This document shows, in pieces, positions 19,273 through 29,770 of a stretch of DNA of 64,000 bases; within the stretch, counting starts at the first letter, position 1; each line of letters starts with the position of its first letter. The notes below the pieces were generated by a model. It was given only the letters and a program-made list of their open reading frames with translations. It did no database searches and was not told where the DNA came from. This stretch comes from Tolypothrix bouteillei VB521301 (lineage in GTDB: Bacteria > Cyanobacteriota > Cyanobacteriia > Cyanobacteriales > Nostocaceae), in the NCBI RefSeq assembly GCF_000760695.4, contig NZ_JHEG04000001.1, forward strand, positions 4,360,895 to 4,424,894. The letters run 5' to 3'. The position numbers were made by a program, and so were the translations under genes.

Positions 19273-20814
19273 TTAAAAATCAAAGTAAATGTAAGGTAAG
19301 CTGCCATCTGGGGCAAGCAGCCAAACTCCATACAGGCATAAAGGGACAAATACAAGCTTGAGAGGCCAGTTGAACTGTAACTTCAAAGTTTGCTTGAAAG
19401 CATAGACCACAGTCATGAGGGTAACTAAAACACCCAGCAGAACCATCAGTTGGAACTGACTGATGTTGAGGACTTCTACGTATACCTTTTGAGCAAATTG
19501 GCTATCAGCTGGATAACCGAAAAGATGCTGGAAGACGAAAGAGGAATCATTTAAATTCGGCAAGCGGAACCAAATCCATGATGTGAAAACCATCAGTTGG
19601 GTGAGCAGCCAAGCCAAAAATGTACCGAGTGGTTTGTGCCAAAAGTTTTCCAAATCCTCATTGCGATCGCTAATTGCATCTGTTAGACGGTGAACAACCA
19701 AGGCTAACCCGTGAAATAAACCCCAAACAACGAAACCTAATGCTGCTCCATGCCAAATGCCAGCAATTAACATGATAATCAGTAGATTGACACAAGTCCG
19801 ATCCAAGCCCTGACGCGAACCTCCCAAAGGGAAGTACAGATAATTTCTCAGCCAGTCTCCCAAAGTCATGTGCCACCGCCGCCAAAAATCAGCAATGCTA
19901 GTACTGAAATAGGGGGATTTAAAATTTTCTGGTAAAACCAAACCAAACAGCATCGCACTACCACGGGCGATATCAACATAGCCGCTGAAATCTAAGTACA
20001 GTTGTAAGCCGTAAGCCAATGTAGCCAACCATAAATCCAAGCTACCTGCCCGAGGTAAATTACCAAAACAGACATCAACAAAAATTCCCAGGTGATCTGC
20101 TAAGATGCGTTTTTTTGCAGCACCTCTAGCAATAAGCCACAATCCTTCTGCAACCAAATCTGGGCTTGGAAAGCGGAGATTTTGAAGTTGGTTGTTTAAA
20201 GTATGAAAGCGGGTAATTGGCCCGGAAATGAGTTTTGCAAAGAAAAATTTATAAACTGTAAATTTTAGAAAATCCTTCGTAGCAGGCGCACCACGATAGA
20301 CATCAACTAAATAAGCAATACATTCAAAGGTGAAAAAAGAAATTCCTAAAGGAGCAATTAATTTAAAAGAGTCAGCAGTAGAATTTGTTGTTGCAGAGTT
20401 ATGAAATAAGAAATTTAAGCTAGGTTGTAAATACTTAAAGCCAAGTAGTAGCAAAACATTTAAAGCTATCCCAAACCATAAAAGATTTAAACGACGGCGG
20501 TTCCAATCCACTTGGGCAAAACGCCAATCTTCATTAGAGAGTTGCCAATCCAAATTATGTTGTCCGGGGGCTGTATTTTCACCAATTTCGCGTCCCAAAC
20601 GAAAGTTAATATAAATTAATGCAAATAATAAAGGAATGTACTGAACTTGTGCGGGTAACACTGTTGTGCTGGGATTGCCTTCTCCCAAAGAAGCATAAAA
20701 GACAACACTAGCAATGAGTAAAGTCCACAATCGTAACTTTTGTTGCCCTACAGACCAATAGATTCCCAGTACACTAAGCAAAAATAGCCCGTATAAAATA
20801 GATACTAAATTCAT
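19273..20814 (-). CDS. MBOAT family O-acyltransferase (AlgI-like)
   Basis: 513 residues with about ten hydrophobic segments. The MBOAT hallmark is present: ISFFTFECIAYLVDVYRG, FWRRWHMTLGDWLRNYLYFPLGGSR and the catalytic-His helix AGIWHGAALGF. AlgI-type proteins move acetyl groups across the membrane for O-acetylation of exopolysaccharide or wall polymers. The gene lies 54 bases downstream of a DUF1574/SGNH protein on the same strand, matching the usual pairing of an MBOAT with an SGNH-type acetyl-transfer partner. The acceptor polymer is unknown. Confidence 0.92.
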   Translation of the reverse strand: MNLVSILYGLFLLSVLGIYWSVGQQKLRLWTLLIASVVFYASLGEGNPSTTVLPAQVQYIPLLFALIYINFRLGREIGENTAPGQHNLDWQLSNEDWRFAQVDWNRRRLNLLWFGIALNVLLLLGFKYLQPSLNFLFHNSATTNSTADSFKLIAPLGISFFTFECIAYLVDVYRGAPATKDFLKFTVYKFFFAKLISGPITRFHTLNNQLQNLRFPSPDLVAEGLWLIARGAAKKRILADHLGIFVDVCFGNLPRAGSLDLWLATLAYGLQLYLDFSGYVDIARGSAMLFGLVLPENFKSPYFSTSIADFWRRWHMTLGDWLRNYLYFPLGGSRQGLDRTCVNLLIIMLIAGIWHGAALGFVVWGLFHGLALVVHRLTDAISDRNEDLENFWHKPLGTFLAWLLTQLMVFTSWIWFRLPNLNDSSFVFQHLFGYPADSQFAQKVYVEVLNISQFQLMVLLGVLVTLMTVVYAFKQTLKLQFNWPLKLVFVPLCLYGVWLLAPDGSLPYIYFDF

Positions 20815-20868
20815 TTTTTTGTTGGTTATTAGTTGTTAGTTGTGATTCTCCTTTGTCTCCCTTGTCCT

Positions 20869-23800
20869 TCACTGAGTTGGCCAAGGAATCATTGCGTCTT
20901 TGGCTAGCTTTTTCGAGACTTCATACGCGCCATAACGGTTGAGATGGCTCGGGTCAGAAAAGAAATTATTGGCTTTGGGCCAAAGTTGGCTTAAATCTCG
21001 GTAAATGAAGTTTGGGCGTTCGGCTAAGCTCAACATATAGTTTTGAAACTCTTTCTCATATTTCAATCGCATGGAGTCCAAATACTCAGCAGTCAGAGGC
21101 ATATTCACAAATACTAGGGAAATGTTATGAGCCTCGGTGAATTCAAGTACCGATCGCAAAGCTGTCTCTTGTTCTCCTTGAAGTCTGAAAGATTTGTAGT
21201 CGTTGTCATAACTCCCAAGAACTTTTGGGTGTTTGCTGTAATATTTGTCAGGTTGAAAGCGGATGGACAAAGGTAAGAAGCCATCAAAATCAACTGCTTG
21301 CTGTAAATTCTCTTCCGTAGATTCCCCCCGTTCAAAATTAGTGCTATTTGATACTGTATTGGGGTTTAATACTGCTAAAGAGTTGAGTTGTTGGCTTAAG
21401 AGTTGTTTGAGCCGATCTCGTTTTTGATAGCTCGCAGAGAAATTGCCCATTCCTTGATTGAGCCACTCATCAACAGCTTTGTAGCCAAGACTACTGTCTT
21501 TTTTAACTACCTTTGTTGTTTCTTGCAGCTCGGTCATTTTATTGTCACCATTCTTGGTATGTGCTTTTTCTAACACTTGCTGGTAACCGGGGGATGCTGC
21601 AATTGTGTTAAAAGTTATATCTTCCCGACCGCTGTTAAAAGCACGGGAACCATCAGCCCAAAGAATCAGCTTTGGCAGTTGCGATCGCTCGAGAACTTGA
21701 CGAAGGATAAAATCAACAACTTGTGCCGTAGCACCATTAATCCCAAAATTGAACACATCAACGCCCGAGTAACCTTCGTTCTTTAAAGCTCGAGAAAGAG
21801 CTTCTGGATCTATCCCCCTAAGAGCACGGGAAGAGCCAATAATCAACACATCAGGTGGGCTACCTCTTTTTTGCAAACGATGTTTGTAAAGTACGAGTTG
21901 TTCGTCCAACTGACGGGCATTAAAACTGGGCATTTGCGAGCGTGCTGCCAAAAGAATAGCAGTTGCATTTGCCCTTTGTTTGATAGGTGTATTTTCTGGG
22001 CTTGTGTCTTGGTCATCGTTATTCGGTTGAATAAAGCCCGACGAATTAAAACCGTCATTTTTACGCGAAGGCTTTTCTTTAGAAGTGTTGGTAAAAAAAA
22101 TTGAACTCTCACCCTGCTCGTTACCACTGTTCTTGGAAACCTTAGATCTAGCAGGTGCAACACTTGCAACTGTCGGGGTTGGTTGTATGTTGCGAGCAAT
22201 AATTCTACCCAATACCCAATCAGATTGTAATGTCAGAATTAAGCCAAGTGCTCCCCAAACTAAAGCCACCCGGATTCCTTGGGAATCGATTGATTCTTCT
22301 GAAAACTGGTCTTTGTCAGCAAATAAATGTGTTTTAATGAGGAACTTTCTGACAGAAGTACTCCAGTCGCGTGCGACTTCTGCAACAAAAGTGTGAACTT
22401 CCTCTGGTGTTAAATCGGGGCGCAGAACTGGTTCGCTATCTGTAGCCGGAAGCAGTTCGCCAATATACGCCGAAGTCGCAGCAAATTCTGGAGTTGCTTC
22501 CGGTACTAGGCGTTGGCGTTCCTCAAAATCAACACCATAGTTCCAGAAAGGTTCCTTGTTGCCAGCCCGACGACCGTAAATCCGTATTCCTACAAGATCG
22601 GGAATTTTTAGCTGACGCACAAATTGAGCAATTTTACTTGCGACTTGTTTGCGTGCGGGACAAACGGGAGCATCGCACATAACGTGTAACAAATCTTCTT
22701 TACGCCGCAGGAGTACCCGGAGACCACCCGTTTTAAGACGCAAATCTAAGTTAGGATTTAGCAGACGCTCGAGTAAGAAGATAAGCGCGGGTTCATCTCC
22801 TGCAGTTGCCAACTCTAAAGCTGATGCTGCAAAATTTGGATTCTCATTAGCGGGTAAAGTAGACCAATCGACCCAAACAGGTTTGTTATCTGCGGCTGTT
22901 TTGCGTCCGTATATAGCAGCCGCCACAATACCTTGAGGGGCTATTTCTTGCAAAAGAGGTTTGATTTTTTCCAAGCACAATGCCTGTTCTGGTATGGCAG
23001 CAGTGCCTAACGGGTCGAAAGCTGGGGTGCAGAAAATATGCAACGTCGTTTCTTTGAGAGTAGCTTTTACAGCAACTTTTAACTCTGCCAAAATCTCATT
23101 GAGCAGCATCGAAATTGCCTGTATATCCCCCCAACGCGCCCATTCTCGCAGCATCACCTCTGATGGGGTTAAATCTACCCGTAACAGCCAATCTAAGGCA
23201 GGTTCACCACTAACTCGCGAGGCAATCACAGCATCTTTGTAGCCAGAAAGCTTTAGATGCCTTAATTTCTGGGCTATTGGTTCGCCAATTAAAGAGGGAT
23301 CGGGGCTGTAACTCGACTCGCAGAATATCCACAAGCGGCTTTCTTTCTGCTCGGTTTGTCCCGTTACCTTCTGCTCAATTACCTTAACCTCTACGGACAC
23401 CCCAAAAGCACTCATGGTTTCACTCAGGTAACGCGCAATGGCATCTGGATGTCCTTGGCGTGCCAAACTTTCGTTAGAAACAATCAGCGCTCCACCTAGA
23501 TTGAATGCTGGTGTTTTAAGACCGCATTTTTCAGCGTCTTGTAACAGCGATTGATGCACCTGTTCGAGATGCCGGTCCAATTGGTTGAGATGTACCCTGT
23601 GACACCATTCGGGTTTTTTTTCCCCTTTTCTACGCCCGTAGACGAGAACTTGGTAAATAGCGGGTTGCTCTGCACTTGTCAGGACGTCCAAATCTGTTTG
23701 CTGTAGTGCTGTTAGCAAGTCAGACAGAGTTTGCCACTTTTGAGGGCATTCTGGACCTTCACAGAGAATGTGCAGGTCATTTCCTCGCAATCGGATTTTT

Positions 23801-23880
23801 ACCCCGAAAGTGCTAATCCCTGTTGCTTGGCTAACCCATTGCAATAAGGATTGCTGGCTAACTGGTAAGAGTTTTTTCAT
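20869..23880 (-). CDS. Four-repeat N-terminal region fused to DUF1574/SGNH-hydrolase-like domain
   Basis: 1,003 residues. Residues 1-450 contain four versions of a module of roughly 110 residues ending in a pattern like LHIFC...YGRR.G...P.W (conserved Cys near 40, 187, 284, 402; YGR near 81, 324, 435). One transmembrane segment lies at about 536-553. A low-complexity linker (570-640) leads to an extracytoplasmic SGNH-like domain: IIGSSRALRG (nucleophile Ser684), NFGINGATAQ (oxyanion block) and SDPSHLNRYG (Asp976, His979). The SGNH part matches cyanobacterial DUF1574 proteins that partner with MBOAT acyltransferases, and the MBOAT gene is immediately downstream. The cytoplasmic repeats have no function I can name. 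Confidence 0.82.
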   Translation of the reverse strand: MKKLLPVSQQSLLQWVSQATGISTFGVKIRLRGNDLHILCEGPECPQKWQTLSDLLTALQQTDLDVLTSAEQPAIYQVLVYGRRKGEKKPEWCHRVHLNQLDRHLEQVHQSLLQDAEKCGLKTPAFNLGGALIVSNESLARQGHPDAIARYLSETMSAFGVSVEVKVIEQKVTGQTEQKESRLWIFCESSYSPDPSLIGEPIAQKLRHLKLSGYKDAVIASRVSGEPALDWLLRVDLTPSEVMLREWARWGDIQAISMLLNEILAELKVAVKATLKETTLHIFCTPAFDPLGTAAIPEQALCLEKIKPLLQEIAPQGIVAAAIYGRKTAADNKPVWVDWSTLPANENPNFAASALELATAGDEPALIFLLERLLNPNLDLRLKTGGLRVLLRRKEDLLHVMCDAPVCPARKQVASKIAQFVRQLKIPDLVGIRIYGRRAGNKEPFWNYGVDFEERQRLVPEATPEFAATSAYIGELLPATDSEPVLRPDLTPEEVHTFVAEVARDWSTSVRKFLIKTHLFADKDQFSEESIDSQGIRVALVWGALGLILTLQSDWVLGRIIARNIQPTPTVASVAPARSKVSKNSGNEQGESSIFFTNTSKEKPSRKNDGFNSSGFIQPNNDDQDTSPENTPIKQRANATAILLAARSQMPSFNARQLDEQLVLYKHRLQKRGSPPDVLIIGSSRALRGIDPEALSRALKNEGYSGVDVFNFGINGATAQVVDFILRQVLERSQLPKLILWADGSRAFNSGREDITFNTIAASPGYQQVLEKAHTKNGDNKMTELQETTKVVKKDSSLGYKAVDEWLNQGMGNFSASYQKRDRLKQLLSQQLNSLAVLNPNTVSNSTNFERGESTEENLQQAVDFDGFLPLSIRFQPDKYYSKHPKVLGSYDNDYKSFRLQGEQETALRSVLEFTEAHNISLVFVNMPLTAEYLDSMRLKYEKEFQNYMLSLAERPNFIYRDLSQLWPKANNFFSDPSHLNRYGAYEVSKKLAKDAMIPWPTQ

Positions 23881-24390
23881 CTAAAAACCTCCGGGAGCGG
23901 AGAAACCATGTGTCTTTAAATCGCTTTGGTCGCTTGTTTCTGATAAACTGGCCACTGATTTAGTACCCAAGTCCCAATTTTTAATTGCGAATCCCTTGTA
24001 AACTAGAACCATAGAAGCACAATATGTAACTTTTTTTAACACTTCTGTTACCTTCTTTTCTTAGAAAATCGGCAAAGATAGTCTTGTCAGGTTAGGGCAG
24101 ATGAGCCACTGTGGTGGTGAGGCAACGCGATCTTGAGGGTTTCCCCCATGAGCGATTGCCCTGTATGGTTCCACAGGCTACAGTAAGTGGTGGCAGAAAG
24201 GAAAAATTCCATTTCGGAAGAAAAACGATATCTTTGGGGTTTGCTTGTTCAATCGTCCTTTTACCACGCTAGTTACTTTAATGGAGGTTCCCTCCGCAAC
24301 GCACTAGATCCTCTGCCCCCGTACTTCTGCCTTCTTTATATTGATTTTTTCGTTTCATTGCTTTTATCCTCTTTACAGGAAGAAATACCA
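23881..24390. other. Intergenic region with decayed dispersed-repeat sequence
   Basis: Between the SGNH gene and a small hypothetical gene. Bases 24095-24180 (GAGCCACTGTGGTGGTGAGG and neighbours) and 24285-24340 (CCTCCGCAACGCACTAGATC and GTACTTCTGCCTTC) look like degraded copies of the dispersed repeat also seen near 5800. The open frame starting at 24187 runs through this material and should not be taken as coding before 24391. Confidence 0.45.
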
Positions 24391-24624
24391 ATGCCACCCA
24401 TAACTTCTAAACCTTCTGAAACTGGATTAGACTTATTTTTGTTTACCATCCCTCAGTATGCCCTCTTACAAGTTGGTACAGCGTCTATACTACTGCTGTT
24501 ACTAGCTTCAAAAACCACCGTAGAAACCCTGTATGCGATCGCTGAAGCTAGTGAAGAATTGTTTCGAGGCGATCGCCTTCCCATTCTTAACTTTCCAGAG
24601 GTGAACGACACAAACAAAAGTTAA
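24391..24624 (+). CDS. Small hypothetical protein with one membrane segment
   Basis: 77 residues from the ATG at 24391, chosen because AGGAAG lies at ribosome-site distance and upstream codons run through repeat sequence. It has a single hydrophobic helix (about 18-40, including ALLQVGTASILLLLLAS) and an acidic C-terminal part (EASEELFRGDRLPIL). I do not recognise a family. It lies 104 bases upstream of ppc on the same strand, so it may share its transcript. Confidence 0.65.
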   Translation: MPPITSKPSETGLDLFLFTIPQYALLQVGTASILLLLLASKTTVETLYAIAEASEELFRGDRLPILNFPEVNDTNKS

Positions 24625-24728
24625 AAAATATACATTTTTTGTAAAAAATTCTGTGGCAAACTCCATGACTATAAATGACCAAATTCGATAAATATTAGAG
24701 ATATTATTTTCCTTAACCCACTAAAGGT

Positions 24729-27700
24729 ATGAGTTTCCTTTTATACTCTTATTCGTCTCAGGATGTGAATATCTACCCCGCCTCTGAAATGTTTCTACGC
24801 CATCGCCTCCAAATTGTAGAGGAGTTGTGGGAGTCGGTTCTCAGACAAGAATGCGGTCAAAAGATGGTGGACTTATTACGACAGCTACGAGATTTGTGTT
24901 CTCCAGAAGGACAAGCAATAGATAACCAAGCCTCCTCTGTATCTAAGTTAATCGAGCAACTCAATATCAATGAAGCAATTCGGGCGGCTCGTGCCTTTGC
25001 GTTGTATTTTCAGCTGATTAATATCATAGAGCAGGATTACGAACAAAGACAGCAACTCAGTCGCTATGAGGTAGCCACAGAAACAAAAACTCAGGAAACT
25101 CTACCAAATTTTATTTATTCCTCAAATCAAGAAGAAGCTGAAGCACCATTGAACAGTGGATTGGGAGCAGACCTCCTTACAAAAAGCTGGCAGGCAACTT
25201 CCCAAGGAAAACAGAAAGGCACTTTTACAACTTTGTTTCCCCAGCTATTTCAGCTCAATGTACCGCCGCAGCAAATTCAACGTCTGATAGCACAGTTAGA
25301 TGTGCAGTTAGTGTTTACGGCTCATCCAACAGAAATAGTTCGTCATACAATTCGCGACAAACAACGCCGAGTTGTACAGCTTTTACAACAACTTGATACC
25401 GTAGAAAAGCGCTCTTTTAACGAGCAGCACATAGCCGGGAATCCCCCAGGGACTTCCTTCGGTCAAGATGCTCCAAAACTATGCTTGAAGGCGGGCGGAT
25501 ATCCTTGGGAAGTAGAGGAATTACAAGCCCAATTGCTTGAGGAAATTCGCTTGTGGTGGCGAACCGACGAACTTCATCAGTTTAAACCCTCGGTGCTAGA
25601 TGAAGTAGACTATGCCTTGCATTACTTCCAAGAAGTCATTTTTGACGCAATTCCCCACCTATACAAGCGGTTTAAATACGCTTTGGCTAATACATTTCCA
25701 TGGTTAGAACCACCAAACAGAAACTTTTGTCGCTTTGGCTCTTGGGTGGGAGGCGATCGCGATGGAAATCCTTCGGTGACGCCGGAAATAACTTGGCAAA
25801 CAGCTTGTTACCAAAGAAATATCGTTTTAGAAAGATATATCAAATCCATCAAGCAGTTGATTAACTTGCTCAGTTTATCGCTGCACTGGAGTGATGTTTT
25901 GCCAGATCTGCTGGAATCTTTGGAGCAAGAACAGTCTCAATTGAGTGAAGTATACGACAAACTGGCTTTGCGCTATCGCCAAGAACCTTATAGACTCAAA
26001 TTGTCCTACGTTCAAAAGCGTCTGGAAAATACACGCGATCGCAATTTGGCTCTTTACAAAGGCGAAAAGCTCACTAACGAAAATACCTTCGTGTATCGCT
26101 CTGGAGAAGAATTTTTAGCAGAACTGCGTCTGATAGAACGGAACTTGACAGAAACAGGTTTAAGTTGTAAAGAATTAGAAAATTTGATCTGTCAGGTAGA
26201 AATTTTCGGTTTTAACCTAACACATCTCGATATTCGCCAAGAATCCACCCGTCACTCAGACACTTTAAACGAAATTTTGGAATACCTCGGAGTTCTGAAA
26301 GTTCCTTACAATGAGTTATCTGAAGAAGAAAGAGTGGCTTGGCTGACAGCAGAACTTCAAACCCGCCGTCCGTTAATTCCAGCAGAACTGCCATTTTCGG
26401 AAAAAACGAACGATGTCATTCAAACTTTACGGGTAGTGCGATCGCTACAGCAAGAATTCGGTCAAAATATCTGTCAAACATACATCATCAGTATGTGTCG
26501 TGAAGTGAGCGACGTACTGGAAGTGTTGTTACTTGCTAAAGAAGCGGGATTGTTCGATCCCGGTACTGCCATTGGCACGATCCAAGTCGTTCCCCTGTTT
26601 GAAACAGTGGAAGATTTGCGTCGTTCAACCAGCGTTATGAGGCAACTGTTTGCCCTACCACTGTACCGTGCTTTGTTAGCAGGAGGCTTTGCAGCAGCCA
26701 AGACAGAAGGAGATGGAGAAGCAACAGATCCCTCTTCCCCCCCTCTCCCCGTCTCCGCCTCTCCCACTCCCCCTCACTCTCCTTCCCCACTCACGCCTAA
26801 CTTACAGGAGGTGATGCTGGGTTACTCCGATAGCAACAAAGACTCTGGTTTCTTAAGCAGTAACTGGGAAATTCATAAAGCTCAAAAATCTCTACAAACA
26901 GTAGCAGAAGCATATGGTATAGCTTTAAGGATTTTCCACGGGCGAGGTGGTTCTGTAGGACGTGGTGGCGGTCCTGCATATGAGGCTATATTGGCGCAAC
27001 CCGGACACAGTATCAACGGGCGGATCAAAATTACAGAACAGGGAGAAGTTTTAGCTTCTAAATACTCTTTGAGAGATTTAGCGCTGTATAACTTAGAAAC
27101 AATTACCACTGCTGTCATTCAAGCAAGTTTGTTGCGAACTGGGTTTGATGATATTCAGCCCTGGAATGAGATTATGGAAGAACTCGCAGCGCGATCGCGC
27201 AAACACTACCGCGCTTTAATTTACGAGCAGCCTGATTTTATTGACTTCTTCCACCAAGTTACCCCCATCGAAGAGATCAGCCAATTGCAAATCAGTTCGC
27301 GTCCAGCACGCCGTCCTTCTGGGAAAAAAGACTTAAGTAGTCTGCGAGCAATTCCTTGGGTATTTAGCTGGACGCAAACCCGATTTTTGCTACCTTCCTG
27401 GTACGGTATGGGTACAGCCCTGCAAGAATTTTTAAACGAGGAACCGGAAGAACATCTGAAATTACTGCGATATTTTTACATCAAATGGCCCTTCTTTAAG
27501 ATGGTCATTTCTAAAGCAGAAATGACTTTAGCAAAAGTAGACTTGCAGATGGCGCGACACTATGTAGACGAATTATCAGAACCAGAAGACAAAGCCCGTT
27601 TGGAAAAGGTTTTCGATCAAATTGCTAGCGAGTACTACCTGACACGCGATTTTGTTTTGCAAATTACAGGGCATCAACGACTTCTAGACGGAGACCCCAC

Positions 27701-27902
27701 ACTACAGCGTTCCGTACAACTTCGGAATGGCACAATCGTACCATTAGGATTTATACAAGTATCTCTCCTGAAACGCCTGCGTCAAGCCCGAACCAACGTG
27801 ACTTCCGGAGTTATTCACTCTCGTTATAGCAAAGGTGAGTTACTGCGGGGAGCGTTGTTAACAATCAACGGTATCGCCGCCGGAATGAGAAATACGGGTT
27901 GA
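24729..27902 (+). CDS. ppc: Phosphoenolpyruvate carboxylase
   Basis: 1,057 residues, longer than the usual 1,000-1,030 of cyanobacterial PEPC. The enzyme adds bicarbonate to PEP to give oxaloacetate, the main anaplerotic route and feeder of nitrogen assimilation. Catalytic motifs are intact: [13 protein letters not shown] (His199), [44 protein letters not shown] and the C-terminal NTG. No plant-type N-terminal phosphorylation serine motif is visible. Residues about 657-690 are a Pro/Ser-rich insertion encoded by a pyrimidine-rich tract (26731-26797), lying just before the GYSDSNKDS active-site loop. A smaller unusual stretch occurs at about 232-258. Confidence 0.97.
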   Translation: MSFLLYSYSSQDVNIYPASEMFLRHRLQIVEELWESVLRQECGQKMVDLLRQLRDLCSPEGQAIDNQASSVSKLIEQLNINEAIRAARAFALYFQLINIIEQDYEQRQQLSRYEVATETKTQETLPNFIYSSNQEEAEAPLNSGLGADLLTKSWQATSQGKQKGTFTTLFPQLFQLNVPPQQIQRLIAQLDVQLVFTAHPTEIVRHTIRDKQRRVVQLLQQLDTVEKRSFNEQHIAGNPPGTSFGQDAPKLCLKAGGYPWEVEELQAQLLEEIRLWWRTDELHQFKPSVLDEVDYALHYFQEVIFDAIPHLYKRFKYALANTFPWLEPPNRNFCRFGSWVGGDRDGNPSVTPEITWQTACYQRNIVLERYIKSIKQLINLLSLSLHWSDVLPDLLESLEQEQSQLSEVYDKLALRYRQEPYRLKLSYVQKRLENTRDRNLALYKGEKLTNENTFVYRSGEEFLAELRLIERNLTETGLSCKELENLICQVEIFGFNLTHLDIRQESTRHSDTLNEILEYLGVLKVPYNELSEEERVAWLTAELQTRRPLIPAELPFSEKTNDVIQTLRVVRSLQQEFGQNICQTYIISMCREVSDVLEVLLLAKEAGLFDPGTAIGTIQVVPLFETVEDLRRSTSVMRQLFALPLYRALLAGGFAAAKTEGDGEATDPSSPPLPVSASPTPPHSPSPLTPNLQEVMLGYSDSNKDSGFLSSNWEIHKAQKSLQTVAEAYGIALRIFHGRGGSVGRGGGPAYEAILAQPGHSINGRIKITEQGEVLASKYSLRDLALYNLETITTAVIQASLLRTGFDDIQPWNEIMEELAARSRKHYRALIYEQPDFIDFFHQVTPIEEISQLQISSRPARRPSGKKDLSSLRAIPWVFSWTQTRFLLPSWYGMGTALQEFLNEEPEEHLKLLRYFYIKWPFFKMVISKAEMTLAKVDLQMARHYVDELSEPEDKARLEKVFDQIASEYYLTRDFVLQITGHQRLLDGDPTLQRSVQLRNGTIVPLGFIQVSLLKRLRQARTNVTSGVIHSRYSKGELLRGALLTINGIAAGMRNTG

Positions 27903-27904
27903 GG

Positions 27905-27947
27905 CTGATGGCTAATGGCTAATGGCTAATGGCTAATGGCTAATGGT
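27905..27947. repeat. Tandem GCTAATG heptamers after ppc
   Basis: Five to six head-to-tail copies of GGCTAAT begin at the ppc stop codon. A related, partly inverted block (TTAGCTATTAGCCATTAGCC) occupies 28187-28256 before the next gene. Confidence 0.85.
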
Positions 27948-27965
27948 GAGTCCAGCACTGCAGGC

Positions 27966-28185
27966 GGTGAGACCAGTGCTATAGGCGGGTTTCCCGCGCC
28001 CTGGCAACTGGCGTACAGCCCTTCGGGCATAGCTTCGCAACGCGAAGCGTCTCCGTAAGGAGATACCCGAAGGGGTTTCCCACGCCCTGGCGACTGGCAA
28101 CTGGCGAACCCGTGTAGTCTGGCGAGCATAGCCTGCGGCATCGCAGAGCGCGTGCCTTGCACGTAGCGTCTCCGTAAGGACATAG
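27966..28185. repeat. Cloverleaf-forming dispersed repeat, copy A
   Basis: The core 28017-28076 folds as a three-way junction: CCCTTCGGG (28019-28027) pairs with CCCGAAGGG (28066-28074), enclosing CTTCGC/GCGAAG and TCTCC/GGAGA hairpins. Flanks include GGCGGGTTTCCCGC and GGCAACTGGCG. A second, decayed unit follows to 28185. A close inverted copy lies at 29771-29885. The 85-codon minus frame through this block is not a gene. Confidence 0.8.
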
Positions 28186-28267
28186 GTCTGATGGCTGATG
28201 GAAAATTAACTATTAGCTAATAGCTATTAGCCATTAGCCATTAGCTATTAGCCATTCACAATTAATA

Positions 28268-28519
28268 ATGAAAAACCGAATCTTAATTTGTACGTTTTTA
28301 GCGCTACTCTCAGGGTTTTTTGGTGGTTATGTAGGGGGACAAATCACCCTGAGTCTTCACAACCAGAAGTGCCAAAATCAACCTTGGGGGTGGAAACAAG
28401 TGTGTGGTGCTTGGACAACTCCAACCGCAATATGGCAAGGAAGCACGACCGGACTGTGGGTGGGAACTATCTTGGGTGCTTTTGTTGGTGGTGTAGTCAC
28501 CAAGCAAAATAGAGAGTAG
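28268..28519 (+). CDS. Small glycine-rich two-helix membrane protein, hypothetical
   Basis: 83 residues. Two hydrophobic helices (about 5-28, GFFGGYVGGQ, and 60-78, WVGTILGAFVGGVV) with GxxxG-type glycines flank a loop holding two cysteines (C34, C47). No family recognised. The gene is bordered by tandem repeats on both sides, lacks a clear ribosome site, and may be expressed alone. Confidence 0.6.
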   Translation: MKNRILICTFLALLSGFFGGYVGGQITLSLHNQKCQNQPWGWKQVCGAWTTPTAIWQGSTTGLWVGTILGAFVGGVVTKQNRE

Positions 28520-28580
28520 TTAGTGGTTAGCGGTTCTACCAACGACTAACCACTAACAATCAACAACTAATCATTAACCA

Positions 28581-28964
28581 TCACTCAGTAGGTGTAGCAG
28601 GTGTTTGTGGATAACTCAAAGTTTTCCAAGAGTTTGTGCTAGTATCAAAACAACGCCAAGCTCCTATAGAACTATCCCGGTAGCAGAAAAGGGAGCGATC
28701 GCCAGCGTTAAAGTTATCGGTCAAAAAGTATACAATCCCTCTGAAAGGATAGATTTTGCGACTCAGCCGCTTGGCTACTGCTTGGTTGGGACATTCTACG
28801 ACAAATACTGGTTGTCCGTGCAAATGGGCTAAGGAGAAAATACACATCCGCAGGATCGCTCGCAGCCAACTTTCTGAGTTATCAAAATAATCATCAATGA
28901 TTTTGTTGGTTAGAGCTTTTTCTAAAGCACGGTCTTTTTTATAAGGAGTGTGAGGGTCTGACAT
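28581..28964 (-). CDS. Hypothetical soluble protein
   Basis: 127 residues. No family recognised. Features seen: a charged helical N-terminus (HTPYKKDRALEKALTNKIID), a central hydrophobic strand GQPVFVVECPNQAVAKRL, and a C-terminal half rich in aromatic residues (AWRCFDTSTNSWKTL). No signal peptide or membrane helix. It is convergent with the gene at 28268, and its codon use looks like its neighbours. Confidence 0.6.
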   Translation of the reverse strand: MSDPHTPYKKDRALEKALTNKIIDDYFDNSESWLRAILRMCIFSLAHLHGQPVFVVECPNQAVAKRLSRKIYPFRGIVYFLTDNFNAGDRSLFCYRDSSIGAWRCFDTSTNSWKTLSYPQTPATPTE

Positions 28965-29229
28965 AGCGCAACCTATAGCTTTACCGTTGGTTTGAGATTA
29001 AACCAAAAGCTCTAAAAGTGACAAGCGTATAGCAATCGTTTGAGCAAAAATCAGAAAATTTACTTAATATAAGACAAAAGAATAACCTCAGTAGAGGGCA
29101 ATTTTCCTTGAAATTGCATAAAATGTATATAATAAAAGGCTACACAAGGTAAAAAGACCGTAGTATTTAGTATCTTAGTGCCTGCAAAGCTTGGTAAAAT
29201 TTACTGAGTAACTGTGCTTCGATTTTGTC

Positions 29230-29532
29230 ATGACAACTGAAATTAATCAAAACGATCCAACAACCAAGGGTGCTGATGCAATTGATGAAGCGATCGCACG
29301 AGGAATTGATTTCGATGGTTCTCCCATTCCCCCGGCTAAGTTAGATCTCTATCAGAAAGTCATGGGGCTAGAAGCAAACAGACAGCGCAGTGGGGTCTCA
29401 AATACAATGCGATCGCGCATTGTCAGAATTGGAGCAAAACACATTCCCCAAGCCGAACTCAATCAAATGTTAGAAGACGCGGGTTTTGCACCTTTGAAAG
29501 AGAAAGAAATTGCTTTTTATTACAGTAAATAG
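29230..29532 (+). CDS. Conserved cyanobacterial protein, DUF4090-like
   Basis: 100 residues, soluble. The segments IDEAIARGIDFDGSPIPPAKL, MGLEANRQRSGVSNTMRSRIVR and AELNQMLEDAGFAPLKEKEI match my recollection of the DUF4090 family, which is nearly restricted to cyanobacteria and has no known function. It reads as a well-conserved gene despite sitting between repeat arrays; heptamer repeats start immediately at its stop codon. Confidence 0.8.
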   Translation: MTTEINQNDPTTKGADAIDEAIARGIDFDGSPIPPAKLDLYQKVMGLEANRQRSGVSNTMRSRIVRIGAKHIPQAELNQMLEDAGFAPLKEKEIAFYYSK

Positions 29533-29593
29533 CTAATGGCTAATGGCTAATGGCTAATGGCTAATGGCTAATGGCTAATGGCTAATGGCTAAG
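29531..29593. repeat. Tandem GCTAATG heptamer array (about 8-9 copies)
   Basis: The longest heptamer run in the window, beginning at the stop codon of the preceding gene. Bases 29594-29770 hold no gene; a further short run in the opposite orientation occurs at 29881-29913. Confidence 0.9.
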
Positions 29594-29770
29594 TAGTCTG
29601 GTATGACAAAAATTAACCATTAGTACTGCTGGGCAATGCCTACCAAAGATTTTAGTGGGTATTACGCCACTCCTTTGGGCGCGAGGAAACTAGCGCCCGA
29701 GGTTTGCTCCCCTGCATATATTTCACAAATCAAATAGGATTGCCATAGCTAATAATTGAACAATATAACC

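Noticed and set aside
24187..24390. N-terminal extension of the small gene before ppc
   Set aside because: It reads through degraded dispersed repeats; the ATG at 24391 has its own ribosome site.
27926..28183. 85-codon minus-strand frame
   Set aside because: It runs entirely through heptamer and cloverleaf repeats; the peptide is repeat-derived.
29531..29593. CRISPR array
   Set aside because: The units are 7-base direct tandem repeats with no spacers and no cas genes nearby.
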